Assembly (NCBI GenBank): GCA_964247055.1
Contig: OZ176053.1
Span: 4,030,001 to 4,094,000, forward strand
Reading direction: 5' to 3'
DNA length: 64,000 nt
From: Paragordius varius
Lineage: Eukaryota > Nematomorpha
How positions within the stretch are numbered: position 1 is the first letter of the stretch; every line of letters starts with the position of its first letter. Shown here piece after piece: positions 1 through 14,183 of this stretch. The notes below the pieces were generated by a model that saw only the letters and a list, made by a program, of their open reading frames with translations, did no database searches and was not told the DNA's origin. The position numbers were made by a program, and so were the translations under genes.

Positions 1-2740
1 AATTTAAATTAGAATTTTAAAAAACTACTGAATGAAACGGTCCCAATTTAAATTTATGCTTCTATCCTGATAAAAATTATATAAATATGCCAATATATCT
101 TCATAAAATTTTGTTAAAACCATCTCAAACTATTTCGACGCCATTTTTTTAAAAAAATTTTTTGCAAAATATCGTCTTCATTTAATTTTAAGGGTAAAAC
201 TAAAGCTAAATTTTAATATAAATTACATCTAACATTGATAAAAATACAAAAAGCGGTTTATTGTGTATTTTTTTTAAATTTGCCATTTGACACATGTCAC
301 GTTGACGAAATTTTACCTTTAGGTTTTAGCTTAAAATATTTAATATCAAATATTTTTGGATAAATTTTTTTTTAAATTTAGGTTTATTTATGTTATATAA
401 GTGCAAAATTTTGCCATGGTTGCGATTCCTTCCATACTTTTTAAAGTATTTGATTTTAAACAAGCCTGGGGTATCCAACTACCCCAATTTGAATCAAAGG
501 ACTAAAATGAGTGTGTTGTATCCAAGTGTTAAGCTTTCAAGTTGCATGTGCAAAAGCCAGATAATTATATCTTTAAAAAAGTGTTTAGTTTAATCGGGTT
601 TGGAGTTGTCAATGCTTTTTATCAAATATAGGGAAAAAAGGTTTGATAATCTAACTTTTAATCAAAATACTATAAAAACTGTAGTTTATTTACAAGATTG
701 ACCTCCGGTAAATATAAATACCTCAATATGTAATTGCGCACAAAAAAGTGAAAGATCATCAAGTGTTAATGAGAGGATGCGCTTTTTGCTATATTTCGGT
801 TTTTTCCTGCTCCCTGCTATTTTTTACATAATAGTTTTATGGGTTTTTTAGTGCGAAGTTGTTGGGTTTTGGTGGCTCCCTCTCATATGTATGATTACAT
901 TTACAGTTAATCACATCTTCTTTTAGACTTTGTAAGTTGACTCTTTTTTGTTTCTGCCTCTCGTTACCAGTCTTTAATTACATGGACTTAATCATATGTT
1001 ATTTAGGCTAGTCCGGTTTGCTCACAAAATAATATTAAGCTTTAGACTTACAATTAACGGTGAGCCATGGACTCATATTGAAACACATATCATGTCCTTG
1101 CAAATATACTATACAGACAATAATCCTTACTGAATATCTCAAACTCAAATACAAAAAACACCTACCACCTCTTTATCATTATACAGTATGATGAAACTAC
1201 CGCATTCTCTCCAATCACCGTTTCTTTTTTCCCATAATAATTTCGAATCCATCACAAACAGTTTTTGCTTTTTGTAGACTGCGTAAAGAAGTGTTCTTTT
1301 CATGACATTGGCAACCATATATTTGGTGAAATACCTCTATATAAAGCAATAATATGATGGCTTCACTTCTTGACTTCTAAAAAGAGTGTGAACAAAAACC
1401 TTAACTAGTTTTTGGATAAAAATTACCTGAAAATTTAATTATTAATTATTTCAACGTAATTTATTTATTTTAAGTAGTTTTAATATAGTAGTTTCTATTA
1501 TTGTTTTCATACAATCAACATTTAAAAAAATATTTGTTATCTCGCTCAGTGAAAATCGACTCTAATATTCAACTGGTTGTGTCTGGTATTGCTTTAATAA
1601 ATTAAACAAAATATGCTTGATAATTCTGAACGCATTTGTATGAAATTTAAATCATTTTTAGTTTCACATCATTAGAAAGTCCGAATTAATCCTAAAAATA
1701 TATATAGTGTTTTGGTCTTTAAACATTGATATATTGTTGGCATAGTTTAACAATTTTTCGGGATTCGATAATTTGTAAATTTTTATATTTTAAAAAATAC
1801 AGGTTTCTAATTTTAATATATCAATGTTGATTTGAAATCGAGACATAATAATAAAAATACTTGGATTTTTTAGTATAGAAAAATAATAAAAACAATCATT
1901 GACATGTTGTTAGATAAAGAACAAGAAATGTATGTTAATAAATATTTAATCACAATTATAAGTTGATAGAAATTAGAAACACATAGACCGAAAATTTTTG
2001 TAAAGGGGACGTTTAAATGGCTTCTTGCCAAGTTGAGTAAAGAATAATTTTTGGCATAAAAAATCGATTTTCATACCTTAAAAAACGAAAAAATGGATGC
2101 CACTTGAATCGACTGCGAAGAGTCGGCTCTACAATATACAGAATTTTTAAGATTTGACATGTTGATTAATAAAAATGCTTAAAGATAAATATTTGAGAAG
2201 TTTAAATTGTTTAGAAACCTGACTTTTTTACCTTTCCCAAATCCACCATTTAAACTCATATTCCCTTAATGCAGCAAAAATCTCATGCTGTGCTACCATG
2301 AAAGGGTAACCACGTGACCAGTCTTTTTAATAATTGGGTGCATATTGACTTAAAGCCGCAGTTTCCCCTCCATAAAAGCTCTTTTGCAATTATTGTTAGA
2401 TCTTAACAAGAACTAGACAAAAGGTCTAGTTAACAGATTATAAAAACGGAAGCCAAACCGAAAGTGGAAATAAAAGAGTAGTTGTTCTGAAGATATTAAC
2501 CAGGACTGCAACATGTACAGTAAATATTTATTTTAAAGTTGTCTCAATTTTTTAAAAACAGATTTACAATTAAGAAGAGGAAGTGTAGTATCGATTTTTT
2601 GCGAATTTTGTTTTTTGGGGGTAGGTTTTGGGATGGAACTCTAAAAATGTTGCTATAAAAATAATTCACGATGATACAGGTACATTCAAAATTTATTACC
2701 AATTATGATAACTGATAAACCATCGGTATATAAAGGTAAG
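1..2740. other. Intergenic, no gene recognised
   Basis: AT-rich sequence with stops in all frames. The longest open stretch (390-593) has no family resemblance and no splice context. Nothing supportable is seen apart from ordinary A/T runs. Confidence 0.6.
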
Positions 2741-2748
2741 CTTTAGCA

Positions 2749-3767
2749 TAGGGGTGTCAAACAATGGCTTGAAGAGCCACATTGGAATTAATATATCAAG
2801 ACATAAGTATCAAGTATGTTTATTATGTAAACATATATAGATGTGTTAAAAAAAATTTGCTTGATTTGATGTTAAATAGTACGAATATGTGTAAAAACAA
2901 AAAATTTGATGAAATGCATGGACAAATAAAATATTTTTAAATCTTTGATAAAAGCACAAGCATAGAATATATCACAATGAATTTTATACGAGAAATTTGA
3001 TGAATTTTTCACAGAAAACAACTTTTAGCCTACTTAAATTCCTGTTGAACTGTGCATAAAATTTTCAAATTATATTTAATACATATGAAAATATATAAGA
3101 AATATATGTATGGGCTACCGAGTAATAATTGCATTAAAAAATCTGACATCTTAATTAAGATCAATTGTAACAATGAACTGCTTGTTTCACCTAGGTTTGA
3201 ACATATTCCTTTTACAAAGACTCATATAGTTTGAAATGTAGTTATTTTTATATCATCCACTTTAAAGCATAAGCAATTCAACGATCTGAAGAATATTGAT
3301 ATCAAATTGGATATTATTTTTAAATAAATAAATATTTTATTCAATAAACTAAATTGATTTTAATCGAGTATAAAGAGGATTTGGGAATAAAGTAAGCTTT
3401 TTATTTTTTTTAAATATCACTGAGAATATATAACTCTAATAATTTGTGTATTGCTAATTAAAAATGGGATTGTGGTTTTCAAAAATATAACTCTTTCGCT
3501 AAATAATTACCAAATAAAGTTTACCAATGGCAAGTAATCTAAATATTTTCAGACTGTAAAGGAAATTGATTAAGTGAATGTGATAAAAAATAATGAAAAA
3601 CGTATTAAAAAATTTTAAGCAAATCAATTAAAAAATTTTACTTTTAAAAATTTTAAAATATAACATCCCCGCTCAAAAATAAAACTTTCTGCTAAAAAAT
3701 TTTTTATCATTCTTTTTAAAGAGCCACTCAAAATTTTTAAACCGGAACTACCTGTTGGACACCCCTG
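2749..3767. mobile_element. Non-autonomous hAT-like DNA transposon, about 1 kb
   Basis: The left end reads TAGGGGTGTCAAAC and the right end is the inverse of CAGGGGTGTCCAAC, a terminal signature common in animal hAT elements. Both ends also carry a subterminal GAGCCAC motif. The flanking 8-mers (2741-2748 and 3768-3775) share TTTAG, consistent with a worn 8-bp target duplication. The interior is AT-rich with no transposase reading frame, so this is a MITE-like deletion derivative. Identification rests on terminal sequence only. Confidence 0.7.
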
Positions 3768-3834
3768 GTTTAGAGTCTCTTTTTTCCTTTTTTATTAAAG
3801 GGTAAAGATTAATTGTATGGACTTGTGAAAGTTT

Positions 3835-3905
3835 AACACTCGCCTGCCCAGGGCTGACAGTAATAAAAAAATTGCGTAGTTTCAGGGTTCGAACTTTGGT
3901 ACGCA
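3835..3905 (+). repeat. Possible tRNA-derived (SINE or tRNA pseudogene) fragment
   Basis: GGGTTCGAAC near 3877-3888 matches a Pol III B box (tRNA T-arm), with a weak, partly wobble-paired stem around it. No A box, complete cloverleaf or acceptor stem could be drawn. It may be chance. Confidence 0.2.
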
Positions 3906-4624
3906 GTGTAATAGAAAATCTTAATTAACTATTATTAATGTTAAAAAAAATATTTATTATATAATATTTGGAAACCATTTATCGTATATAATTAGTTGAA
4001 TAATAGAAGAATTTATCAATATTCACAGATGATCATTGTCAAAAACAGATAGAGTGAAAATTGGTTCTGGTATCAAATATAAATAATACAATGCATAATA
4101 TAAATGTCAAGATTAAATACAAATTTCAACATTATATACCAGATTCCATTATTTTTAGCTATTTAATAATATTTATGGCCTGGAGGCTGAAACAATTTAA
4201 CATAAAAAATTTTCCATTAAATAAATTAATCCATGATTTATTTTTATATTTAATTGCATATTTTGAATGACGAATTTATAACATTTTTGGTATTTTTAGT
4301 GTAGTTTTTAATGTGTCATCCTACGTCTATTTACATGATATTTTTACATATTAATTGAATATTTATTTTTATTATGATTTTATTACATAGTAGGAGTAAT
4401 AATGTGCAATTCATTGTGATAGTTTTTAGCTAAATGAGACGTATTAGTATAATATTTACATTCCTGCTATGATTTGGAATGGCAAATAACTTTAACATAA
4501 TAAATAAATAAATTTATACCAGATACCATTTATTTTTTCTTGTAAAACTCTTGATTAAAACATAAAATATTTGTTTTACAATTCCAAATCCATTATTTAT
4601 AACTAAAAGAAAAATCACAAAAAA

Positions 4625-7600
4625 ATGTCGGTGTTAAAATGGCTCATAGTGTACTTAATTACAGTCATTATCACTACAACAAACTCAATTGCTGGACTTT
4701 ATGGTGAAAAATCGATTGTGAAAACTAACAATGCATTGATAGCAAATTCTAACCCTATCGAGGAAACATCGACCGATGTACCTCCTATTGATTCTTTTTA
4801 TGATCCTAAAGCTTTTTCAACCCAAATGCCAAACACCATAAAAATAGGTAATAACATCAGCAGTAATCAAAATTTAACGGATGACATAAGGCTTTTTATC
4901 TTAAAGTCAATAAACACAACGAAATCAACACAAAACAATGGAAACAATCGAACCATATTGGCCATTATGAAAGAGGTGTTGAAAAGCAATAATGATACTG
5001 ATAAAATAATTACAACTACATCTAAAACTCATGTAAACGACTCTGCAATCATTAAAACAAATAGAAAGTTTGTACATGGATTTGTTGATAAATCTTTGCC
5101 AGCTATTCGAGGAAAAAGAAGCGTCACAACTTCAACATTAGCTATCCGTAACCTTAATGAAAATCTTAACGGCGTAACTGATAAGTGTATGAAACCGTTT
5201 TGTATTAGTCTATCAGCACGTATTCTTAACAACATTGATGATTCCGTTGACCCGTGCGAAGATTTTTATGAATATGCTTGTGGGGGATGGAAAAAAATTC
5301 ATGAGCCACAAATCATATATGGGAAAAATAGTTGGGACCAATTTAAAGAGATAAATCAAAAAAATAAAATATTCTTCAAGCATGTTTTGGGTATTATTGA
5401 CAAAAAATAGATATTAAACGAGTATTGTAAATTTATATAAAAAATGATTCCTTCATAATACTATGCTGCACATATTTATAAAAATTATATTTTTTATAAC
5501 ATCTTACAGATAGTGATGATTAGGCTTTAAAGGAAAATTCTAAATCAAAGCCAGTTTTGATAAATTTTGAGTTATATACAATTAATTATTTGGTTAATTT
5601 GATAAAATAAAGATTTTACATACCTTCATACCTTAAATTATATACTTAATGTATCATTTAAGTATACCATTTATATATAACACTAGACATCAAATTTTGA
5701 CTTTTTGTTATCCCCCGTTTATGACTAGATCACCTTTTATCTTTGATTTAGAAAACAGCCGTTTTAAATATTAGTTATTATAGGTACTTTTTCAAATAAT
5801 TTACAAGCACTAACATGTTTGATTATTTAATTTTACAAGATTTAGGGTCATAAACTTTTGGTATTATCTGAGGACAGTTTGGTTACAATTATAAATATTT
5901 TTGCTTTTCGTATGAGTGAAATGGAGTAATTTTATCTACCAGGCTATAATATGCATTCTTTGTTATATATTTTTATATAAAAACACTTTTCCTTTTTAAG
6001 ATTCTCACCCTTTAAAACGACCATCAAAAAATTGTTGATCGCTTATAGTTTGTAAAAAAAGGGAGTCTATATTCTATTATTAAACCATTTTATTCCCCAC
6101 CGAATTTATTATTTGTTTATAAACGAATATGTATAAAATATAACTTTACAGAATCCCTTAACGAAACGGATAGTTGGGCTTTAAAACAAGCCCAGTTGTA
6201 TTATCATTCTTGTTTGGATACCAATACTTTGAATGAACTGGGCCTAAAACCCATGGAGGATTTAATGAAACGCTACAAGGGTTGGTATCCAATAGATCCT
6301 GAGTTACCTAAATCAGGCTCAAAAATCGGCGAAAAACTTGCGATTAAGAAAAAACCCAATACTAGTGTCCAATTTTGCAAGGATGTCATGAATAACCTGA
6401 TAAATATAACACAAGATTTAGGATATTCCATGTTTTTTAGTATCAATGTTGTCAAAGATGACAAGAATTCATCTATAAACATCCTAAGTTTATCAGAAGG
6501 TTCAATCATATTGGGTAACCGTGAATTTTATCTCCGTAATCTAAGTTTGAATGAAACATTGTTTATGCGACATAATACAATTCTTTATGTTTATTACCAA
6601 TGTGCAACGGCCCTGTTGAAAGTCATGTTCCCTCAATACAAAATTACTATGGATAGAACAATGCAAGAAATAATTGAGTTGGAAGTTGTATTAGCATTGG
6701 TATGTTTTTATTAATTTTGCACATAACTTTGAAAGAAGTTTCGGAATTCGGATATTTTGTGTAACGTCATAAAGTTTTATAATTTTAAAAAACAAAAGGA
6801 AAAGAGTTAAATATTTTTAAGAACATAATTACAGCTTGAATTTTTTAAATAGTCGAGAAACTGAATATAATCCCGGTAAATTTAAAGAACATAAGTTTTG
6901 GGTTTCGCTAAATTTTAATTCATGCTCTATTATCGCAAAAGTTTGGTAAAGAGGGAATTATAATTATGCAAAACTTTTGTCCATATATTTTGTTTTAATA
7001 TAGTTTATTTTAAAAATCCGGTCAGTTTTATTTGGTTTTTATCTAATGTATCTTTTTAAAAACATGATCCAATTATTCTTGTTATTGGTTCAAAATTTTA
7101 TATCATTGTGATGTTAAATTTTAACAAAATCAATGGTATTAATTTTTTTTAAATTTTTAATATACAATAGAAACAAACTTATAGGACAATAAAATTTAAA
7201 TTACGCAAATATAACTGATAATAAAATTTTATTATGAAATAAAACAATAAAAACTACCATTATAATTTTGAAAACTTGCGCGCCACAGAAAAAGTCTAGA
7301 GGCCGCATGTTCAGCCCCGCTTTAACACTCCATTACCTTTTGGGGTAGTTTTATATCCAAGAGCGAGTTAAAATTTGAATATCTTAAAAAGTTTCTAAGG
7401 TATTAAGCTGAATTTAAAAATATGCTTTCTTTAGACTTTTAGGCGCTATACAATTTAATTTTAAAAAATTGTAAAATTTTGAAAATCTTCATCTCATACT
7501 TTTTTGCCCCCATTTTCTTTCCATAAATTTTTTTAATCGCTAAAACAGGCAAATAAATATATATAATGGTTAGAAAGGTTAAAAATAAACTTCAAAAGCT

Positions 7601-10600
7601 TTCAGAATTGTGTTTTAAAGCTGTCCCAATTTTAGACTCTATAAATTACAAAACTGTAATAAATAAGCTTTTTTAGCTCATGAGAGAACAATGTTTAATA
7701 ATCAAATTTTGATTAACATAATTTTACTGTAGTTTATAAAATTGTACTCTGAGATATAAAACTCTCCTATATGTATAGGACAAAGTGAAAAGGTAATTTT
7801 TAAGGAAAATATAATATACTTGCCTTTATATTTATTTTTTAAATTTGTTTTTACATGAATTTCAATAAAGTATTCATTTTTTTATATGCAAGATCAAAAA
7901 ACCGTATGCTGGGACTCAAGATTTGTCACATAGTTACAACCCTATGACGACAAAAGAATTGGATGAAAAATATAATTTTGTAAATTAGATTTAAATTACA
8001 GTATGAGCAAGTATACATTGCTAGAAAAACGTTATTAATTATTGCCAAATAGCATATCCAACAAAAGGCACTATTATTGGCATTTAGTTATTTTTTTTCA
8101 GTTTTTACTATTATTAGCCAATAATAATTCTCTTTGATGCATATGCTATTTTGCAATTAATGAAAAACTAACAATGTATACTTATTCATACTGTAATATA
8201 TATGTGTATATAAAATTATTCTTACAAATTATCATTCCATTTTATAAGATTAATTGGACAGAATATTTCCATGTCTTATTAAAAAAATCTCAAATAAACC
8301 TGTTACCAACGGACAAAGTCATTGTAACATCACCTGAATATTTTGAAAAATTAACGCATTTTATGAAAGAATATATGACTACGGAACATAATTGCAAGTA
8401 ATTATAAGTTATTTTTAGTCTTTTGTGTTAAAAAAATAAAATTAACCCCATCACACCCTATCTGATATAAAGATATGTAATGTACTTTTTAATAAAATTT
8501 AGAGCTATATTCTAAAATATTTATCTTTAAATGTAAAAAGGAGCCATATGTTTTAAAAAAATTAATTTTGGGTAAAAAATGTTTTTGCATTTCACTTACC
8601 GAACGGGTAAATCACATTTTAATAATAAAACCAAAAAAGCCATGTGCAAAACTAAGCTTTACCAGACATAACTGATTCTTTAGTTCAATGTTTTACATTT
8701 TAAACCACCATATACAATTTTTTACAAAATTTTATTAAATACTTATTTTATTTCAAAAAATGTAATTTTATGACTTTCTTCAAATGTCGGAGCTTATTTA
8801 AATAAAAGCTTTAAAATTTTAATTTCCGGAGTTTTAGCCCTTTCATGATTAAAGCTTATTATAAAACAGATTGTTTCAAGTCAGTTTTTTTGCTATATGC
8901 AACGTGACCCACAAATTTTTTAAATTTGGTTAATCCAAAAATACGCACTATGATATATAAATAAACAACTATCCCATCAAATTAGCGTATGTTTAGAGAA
9001 GATTTTAATAAATTTTTAATTAATAAAAGTACATTTCGTGAGAGTGTAGGTCATAGGACAGAGGTAAAAAAACTGTTATTACTTTTTGTCTAACATATCT
9101 CTATAATTTGATTGGCTCAAACAGTGGTGTTTAGGTTAGATGGATATTTTCGTATTATATTTTTCAGACAATTTTTCTATATTTTCATAAAGCATAATAA
9201 TTTTTTTTTTAAATTATAATTAGAATCGTTCAAAACTATATGATGTGGTTTACGGCGACACAAACGATTGGCCATATTTCACATAAATATTTGGATTTGG
9301 TAAAACCGCTTTTTGAGGCTTTAGTTGGGGAACAACTTGATGTTTTGAGGTGGGAAACATGCGTAGATGAAACAAATAGAATATTTGGAACACCACTTAG
9401 TGTGGCCTTTCTCCAACACGAATTCAAAAATTTGAGTAAAGAAAAGGTTTGCTATTATTAGAAAAACTACTTTAAAATCTTTTTTTTCATTGAACTTTCA
9501 CCTTAATCAATTATAACTTTTAAGTTTATATATTCAAATCAAAATATTTTTAAATTAGCAGACGATAAGTCCGAATCGGATATTTATTAAGCGTTAAATA
9601 TTTTAATAGCTTATTTCCTCAAAATTTTTAATGGATGAACTAGAAATAAAATAAATAATATGGAACAATATTTTTAAATACAAAATATAAATAATGATAG
9701 AATATGATATCGGTGATTTAAATTATTTACTTAAAATTAAATCGATATACTTAATTTTGATACTCTAAATGCAGACATCTAGAAAATATATAGTAAAATG
9801 CTATAAAACAAAACCTATTTTATTTTAAGTAACTAGGCTATGTACCTTAAAAAGCTTTGACTTAATTTACGAATATTGAGAATCATTAATAACCGGAATA
9901 GTAAATTTTCCCCAATTTCGTTCAAATCATTTTAAATTAAAAGATTTTCGTTAAGCGTAAATAAAAATTGACACTTTATAATATTATTTAGCGTAATTTA
10001 CATATTTATGGAAATTGTTACTGTAAATAAAAGTCATTGATGATCACTATTGGAGCGAAACATGGCATCAAAAAATGGTGCTACAAGTTTTTCTATAAGT
10101 TTCAAAACAATTTAAAGTCTTAATTCTCATACATACTGTTTCAAACACATATATATATATATATATATATATGCATAATTAATATATTATTTACTGATAG
10201 GCCGAAATCCTGATCGAACGCATCAAACTTGCGTTCAAAAACAATCTGGCCAATGTCGATTGGATGGATTCAGAAACTAAAAAATCTGCTAGCAAAAAGG
10301 TAATCACCTTTTTTATAACAACTTGTGAATTTGTAGGTAACATAATATAATTTGTAAAACTAATTTTCCATTAATAACTTTTAAATAAATATGTTCGTTT
10401 AATATGTAATGTTTTTAGGCCGATGCTATTGAAAGCAAAGTTGGATACCCATCTTACATCTTTAACAAAACATTCATTGATTCCATGTTTAAAGTTTAAC
10501 AAAGCTCTAATTTTAGTATAATTTTTCGAATTCAACCTATTTCAAGAACATAATAGCCTTAAAAATGAGCAAACGTCGCCGATATTTTACACAATTACGG

Positions 10601-12130
10601 AAGCTGCACAATAAATCAAGGTTTAAATAATTCAACCAATTATTAATTTTTGTAAATGTTTTAGCTTTATGCGTATTAAATGATTTTAGCTGGTTTGTTG
10701 CGCCATCAACCGTAAATGGTTTTTATTCCTTTGTGGGAAACGAAATGAGTATGAATTTTTATATTTTTATTTTAATTATATATATCCATTGCAAAAATTA
10801 TTTTAATAATTTTAAGGGTTTTATAAAATGTACAATAATGGTCAAATACCTGAACAACGGATATTTTGTTAAATGGTTATCAAAAATTTTTGGGAAATTT
10901 TAAAGAAAATATTAGATATTCCTATTCTGATTTTAAATATAAAAAGTGTTCGATAATATATATATAATATTCTAAGTTTTTCCAATTGCATAATGTTCTT
11001 TGTCATACCCTTAAAATTTTTATTTATAAATAGCTGTTTTCCAAATTTTACGATTGCATTTTTTTAAATTTTTTTTAACATAAATATACAACCGTGACAA
11101 TTTTTAACTTAAAAATTATAGTTTTTCCTGCTGGTATCCTGCAATCTCCATTGTATGATAAGGATTTCCCAAAGTATTTTATTATCCAAATAAAATTTAG
11201 ACCATTGAATTATGGCTCAATTGGATTTGTGATTGGTCATGAGCTTACTCATGCATTCGATAGCACCGGTATATTTCCTAAATTTTAATTAAAAACATGA
11301 ATGCTATAATATATAAACCCAAAGGTCGACAATATGATACGGACGGACATCTCTTTCAATGGTGGAATAATAAGACTATACAAAATTTCAAACATAAAAC
11401 TAAATGTTTTCAAGATCATTACTCGTCTTTAGCTGTGGAAGGGTCAAATGTATGTAAATTCATTTGAGAATTATTGATTTGCATTGTAAATTGTTTGTAA
11501 TCATATAAAAGGGAATAACTCTAAAATATTTATGGTGTTTTTTAAGACATTTAAATGGTCTTAGTTAAACGTTGCATAATAAGCAATACATTCGGTGTTT
11601 TGAAAGCTAACCTAAAGCTTATGATTAAATTTAATTTGGGTACGATGATCCATTAATCGTTAATTAAATTAAATGCTTAACACTTTTTCTAGTTATAATG
11701 CAGCTTAAAACTATAATAATATAATGCCAACAAACTTTAAATAATATAATATTGTTAACCGCCACATATTCCTTAAATATATTTTTTTCGGAATTTGAGC
11801 CTAAATTGCTTGAAAAAAGAGTTTAAACAATTTTCCGGTGTTTTTTTAATGAATACTTGTTATCGAATGTCGTATATAGGTTTTAGTTTAAATTTAATCA
11901 AAGTTAGACTGTGACCGCTTGTAAAAATAACCATATAAAACTTTTTAACATATGTTTATCATACTATAATTTAATGTAAAAAAATTATAATAAATAAACA
12001 ATAAATGATTTCATAATTCAATTTTATTTTTTATTATATTTAAAACATTTCCAAATAATTCCAACAGAATGACTGCATTTATAATAGGTCTAACAGTATT
12101 TTTTTCACCGGTCAAAAACCTGACCCTGGT

Positions 12131-12215
<85 letters not shown>

Positions 12216-12891
12216 TAGATAAATATATAAAAAGAAATGATATTCAAAATTTATAAGAAAAACTGAGAAATTTACAAATTCATCATTTTTAAAGTTAATT
12301 AATAATTAATTTAAAATATAAAATTTTTTTTGGCGTTCAACACTTATGGCGTCTGACAGAATTTTTTTGATAAACACGCTGAAAAATTTTCTACACACCA
12401 TACTATTAATTGTCTTTCATGTTTAACATATATTAGATCAATAACAATAGAACTTTGGATGAAAATATTGCCGATGATGGAGGTCTAAAATTATCGTATC
12501 AGGTAGTAGTGATTATTTTTATAACATTATGTTATCAAGGTAGGTAAATATTTTTTTATGCCATTCTCTATTACGCCCCCAATGTATCGTTGCGTAAAAA
12601 TTGAAATTATGCAGACAAAACGGAAAAATATAAAACAAATATTTTTATCTAAAGATAACCATACTAAACCTTAATTTTTTCCACATTAGCTATTTAATTA
12701 CAATCGTAAAATATAAAACTGATTGGGTTAGAAATATATTTTACGATCTCAAACTTTGACATTTAAACAATGAGTCATATTCAAAAAATCAAGATTTAAA
12801 AAGTATGGTTGTCTTTTAATAAATAATTTGTTTTTGAATTTTTACGTTTTGTCTATATAATTTCATTTTTTTATTGTAATATAAATGCTTA

Positions 12892-12936
<45 letters not shown>

Positions 12937-13505
12937 AGGCTTTATTTATGATTTCAGGCCATGATGAATGATATGAATGCCGCTGAATTAAACAGTTCAG
13001 TGAATTTGCCAGGCATAAATTTTACACCAGCTCAACTATTTTATATCGGCTTTGCCCAAGCTTTCTGTGCAATTCAAACTAAAAAATATAATGATTATTT
13101 AATATTAACGGATGAGCATAGTCGACCTAAAGCCAGGTAAATTTAAAATACAAATTTTAATATAAATATTATTCACATACCTCATACATTAATTAAATAC
13201 ATAATAAGTTTTAGCATACAATATGATATCGCCCGATTTTAGATATTCAGTTTTTTTGTAAATTTTATTTTAAACATGCATTCAAGACAATATAATTTAA
13301 ATAAAAACCAAAGAATTTATTTTAATAAAAAACCAAAGGATATATATACCTTAATCAAAATTTAAGGATAGACTAATTTATTTTTAATTTTTATAAATAA
13401 AATAGAATCATCGGAGCAGTTTCAAATAATCCATACTTTCCAGAGGCTTTTAACTGTCCTATTGGTTCTCCCATGAATCCAAAAAGAAAATGTCAATTAT
13501 GGTAG
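4625..13505 (+). CDS. Secreted M13 (neprilysin/ECE-type) zinc metallopeptidase, 15 exons
   Basis: Exons: 4625-5390, 6152-6699, 7893-7979, 8249-8397, 9224-9446, 10201-10299, 10419-10493, 10517-10620, 10690-10748, 11122-11173, 11201-11268, 11325-11449, 12437-12502, 12958-13136, 13406-13505. All join in phase to about 899 aa. Residues 1-24 look like a signal peptide. A 160-residue Asn/Ser/Thr-rich stretch follows, with many N-x-S/T sites and a furin-type RGKR (162-165). The M13 ectodomain starts at the Cys pair 188/193 and [14 protein letters not shown] (692-696) is the substrate-binding NAFY motif. HELTH (734-738) gives two zinc ligands and the catalytic Glu; E794 and D798 of DENIAD supply the third ligand and its partner. 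The protein ends in the family's C-terminal Trp. The family cleaves extracellular peptides. The usual length is 700-780 aa; the excess is N-terminal. All catalytic residues are present, so it is probably active. The exact orthologue (NEP, ECE or other) cannot be decided. Confidence 0.95.
7284..7325. mobile_element. Worn hAT end inside peptidase intron 2
   Basis: A GC-richer patch contains GAGGCCGCATGTTCAGCCCCGC, resembling the right end (GGCCGCNNGTTGGACACCCC) of the hAT type seen elsewhere in the window. No partner end was located, so it is at best a solo remnant. Confidence 0.35.
10149..10172. repeat. (TA)n tract before peptidase exon 6
   Basis: Twenty-four bases of alternating A/T end 28 nt before the exon that starts at 10201. 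Confidence 0.9.
10494..10516 (+). other. Ultrashort intron, 23 nt (M13 peptidase intron 7)
   Basis: The segment begins GTTTAAC and ends TTTTAG. Read straight through, the frame hits a stop after one codon. Removing 23 nt joins ...SMFK to YNFSNSTYF, and both sides match the M13 family. The alternative is a frameshift mutation, but canonical GT/AG ends and similar cases in the other genes favour an intron. Confidence 0.8.
11174..11200 (+). other. Ultrashort intron, 27 nt (M13 peptidase intron 10)
   Basis: Starts GTATTTT and ends AATTTAG. Its length is a multiple of three without a stop, so unspliced RNA would add nine residues between FPK and PLNYG. Other M13 proteins have no insert there, four residues before the conserved GxIGxVIGHE block. 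Splicing fits the family better. Confidence 0.75.
12134..12215. repeat. (TA)n microsatellite, about 80 bp
   Basis: Nearly perfect TA dinucleotide run in a peptidase intron; the longest in the window. Confidence 0.95.
12591..12877. mobile_element. MITE, Tc1/mariner-like, copy 1 (peptidase intron)
   Basis: Inverted ends contain GTAAAAATTGAAATTAT and GACAAAACG, with inner arms AACCATACT and AGTATGGTTGTC. The same arms occur in the better preserved copy at 49026-49314. No coding sequence. Confidence 0.65.
12895..12934. repeat. (TA)n tract before peptidase exon 14
   Basis: Forty bases of alternating A/T end 23 nt before the exon start at 12958. Confidence 0.9.
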
Positions 13506-13514
13506 CAAACATAA

Positions 13515-13520
13515 AATAAA
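13515..13520 (+). terminator. Poly(A) signal of the M13 peptidase gene
   Basis: AATAAA lies 10 nt after the stop codon, implying a very short 3' UTR. Signal by motif only. Confidence 0.5.
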
Positions 13521-14183
13521 ACTTCTCTAATCATATTACATCATACCTCATAGTGTCACCATACCAAAAAATATTATTTATAAGTTTTATTTTTTGAATT
13601 ACATTACATTATATTGTATAGTTTGTGACGGATAAATAAATTGTTTTATAAAATAATATGGATATTAACAAAATTGTCCCTATATGTGTCCTGCGTGGTC
13701 AATGCTATAAATAAAAGTTATAATATGCGTTGCAATTTTGTATTATATATTAACCACCGGGTGAAAAACTTTAAATATAAAATCTTGTGAATTTTTGAGC
13801 ACTACAATATGAGCCTTTATAAAATGCGTTGGGCCACTTTAAACCCCCCATAACTCACACAAATTAATATGGTTGATATGAGTGCAATTTTTTTAATTTT
13901 CCGTTTAGTTGATGATTCCACAGGTATTCTGTTTGGATAAAAGAGTATATGAGGAAATAATCAAAATCAGAAAATGCATATTAATTATAACCATATTCTC
14001 GTTTTAAGAAACCTAAATATGTTTAGAAAAATTTACCACTCAATTTTTTGCTTCAGAGTATTGTTTTTAAATTTTAAATTCTTTTTAGTTGCATCAAAAA
14101 AATAATAATTTGTCAAAATTATATTGTATAATGGTAGTATTTTAATAAATTTTATAATTATTATTAAGTAGAAAAAAAATAGT

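Noticed and set aside
5029-5235. Minus-strand ORF under peptidase exon 1
   Set aside because: Shadow of the real coding strand; no family resemblance.
12011-12205. Minus-strand ORF rich in Tyr-Ile
   Set aside because: It is a translation of the (TA)n tract.
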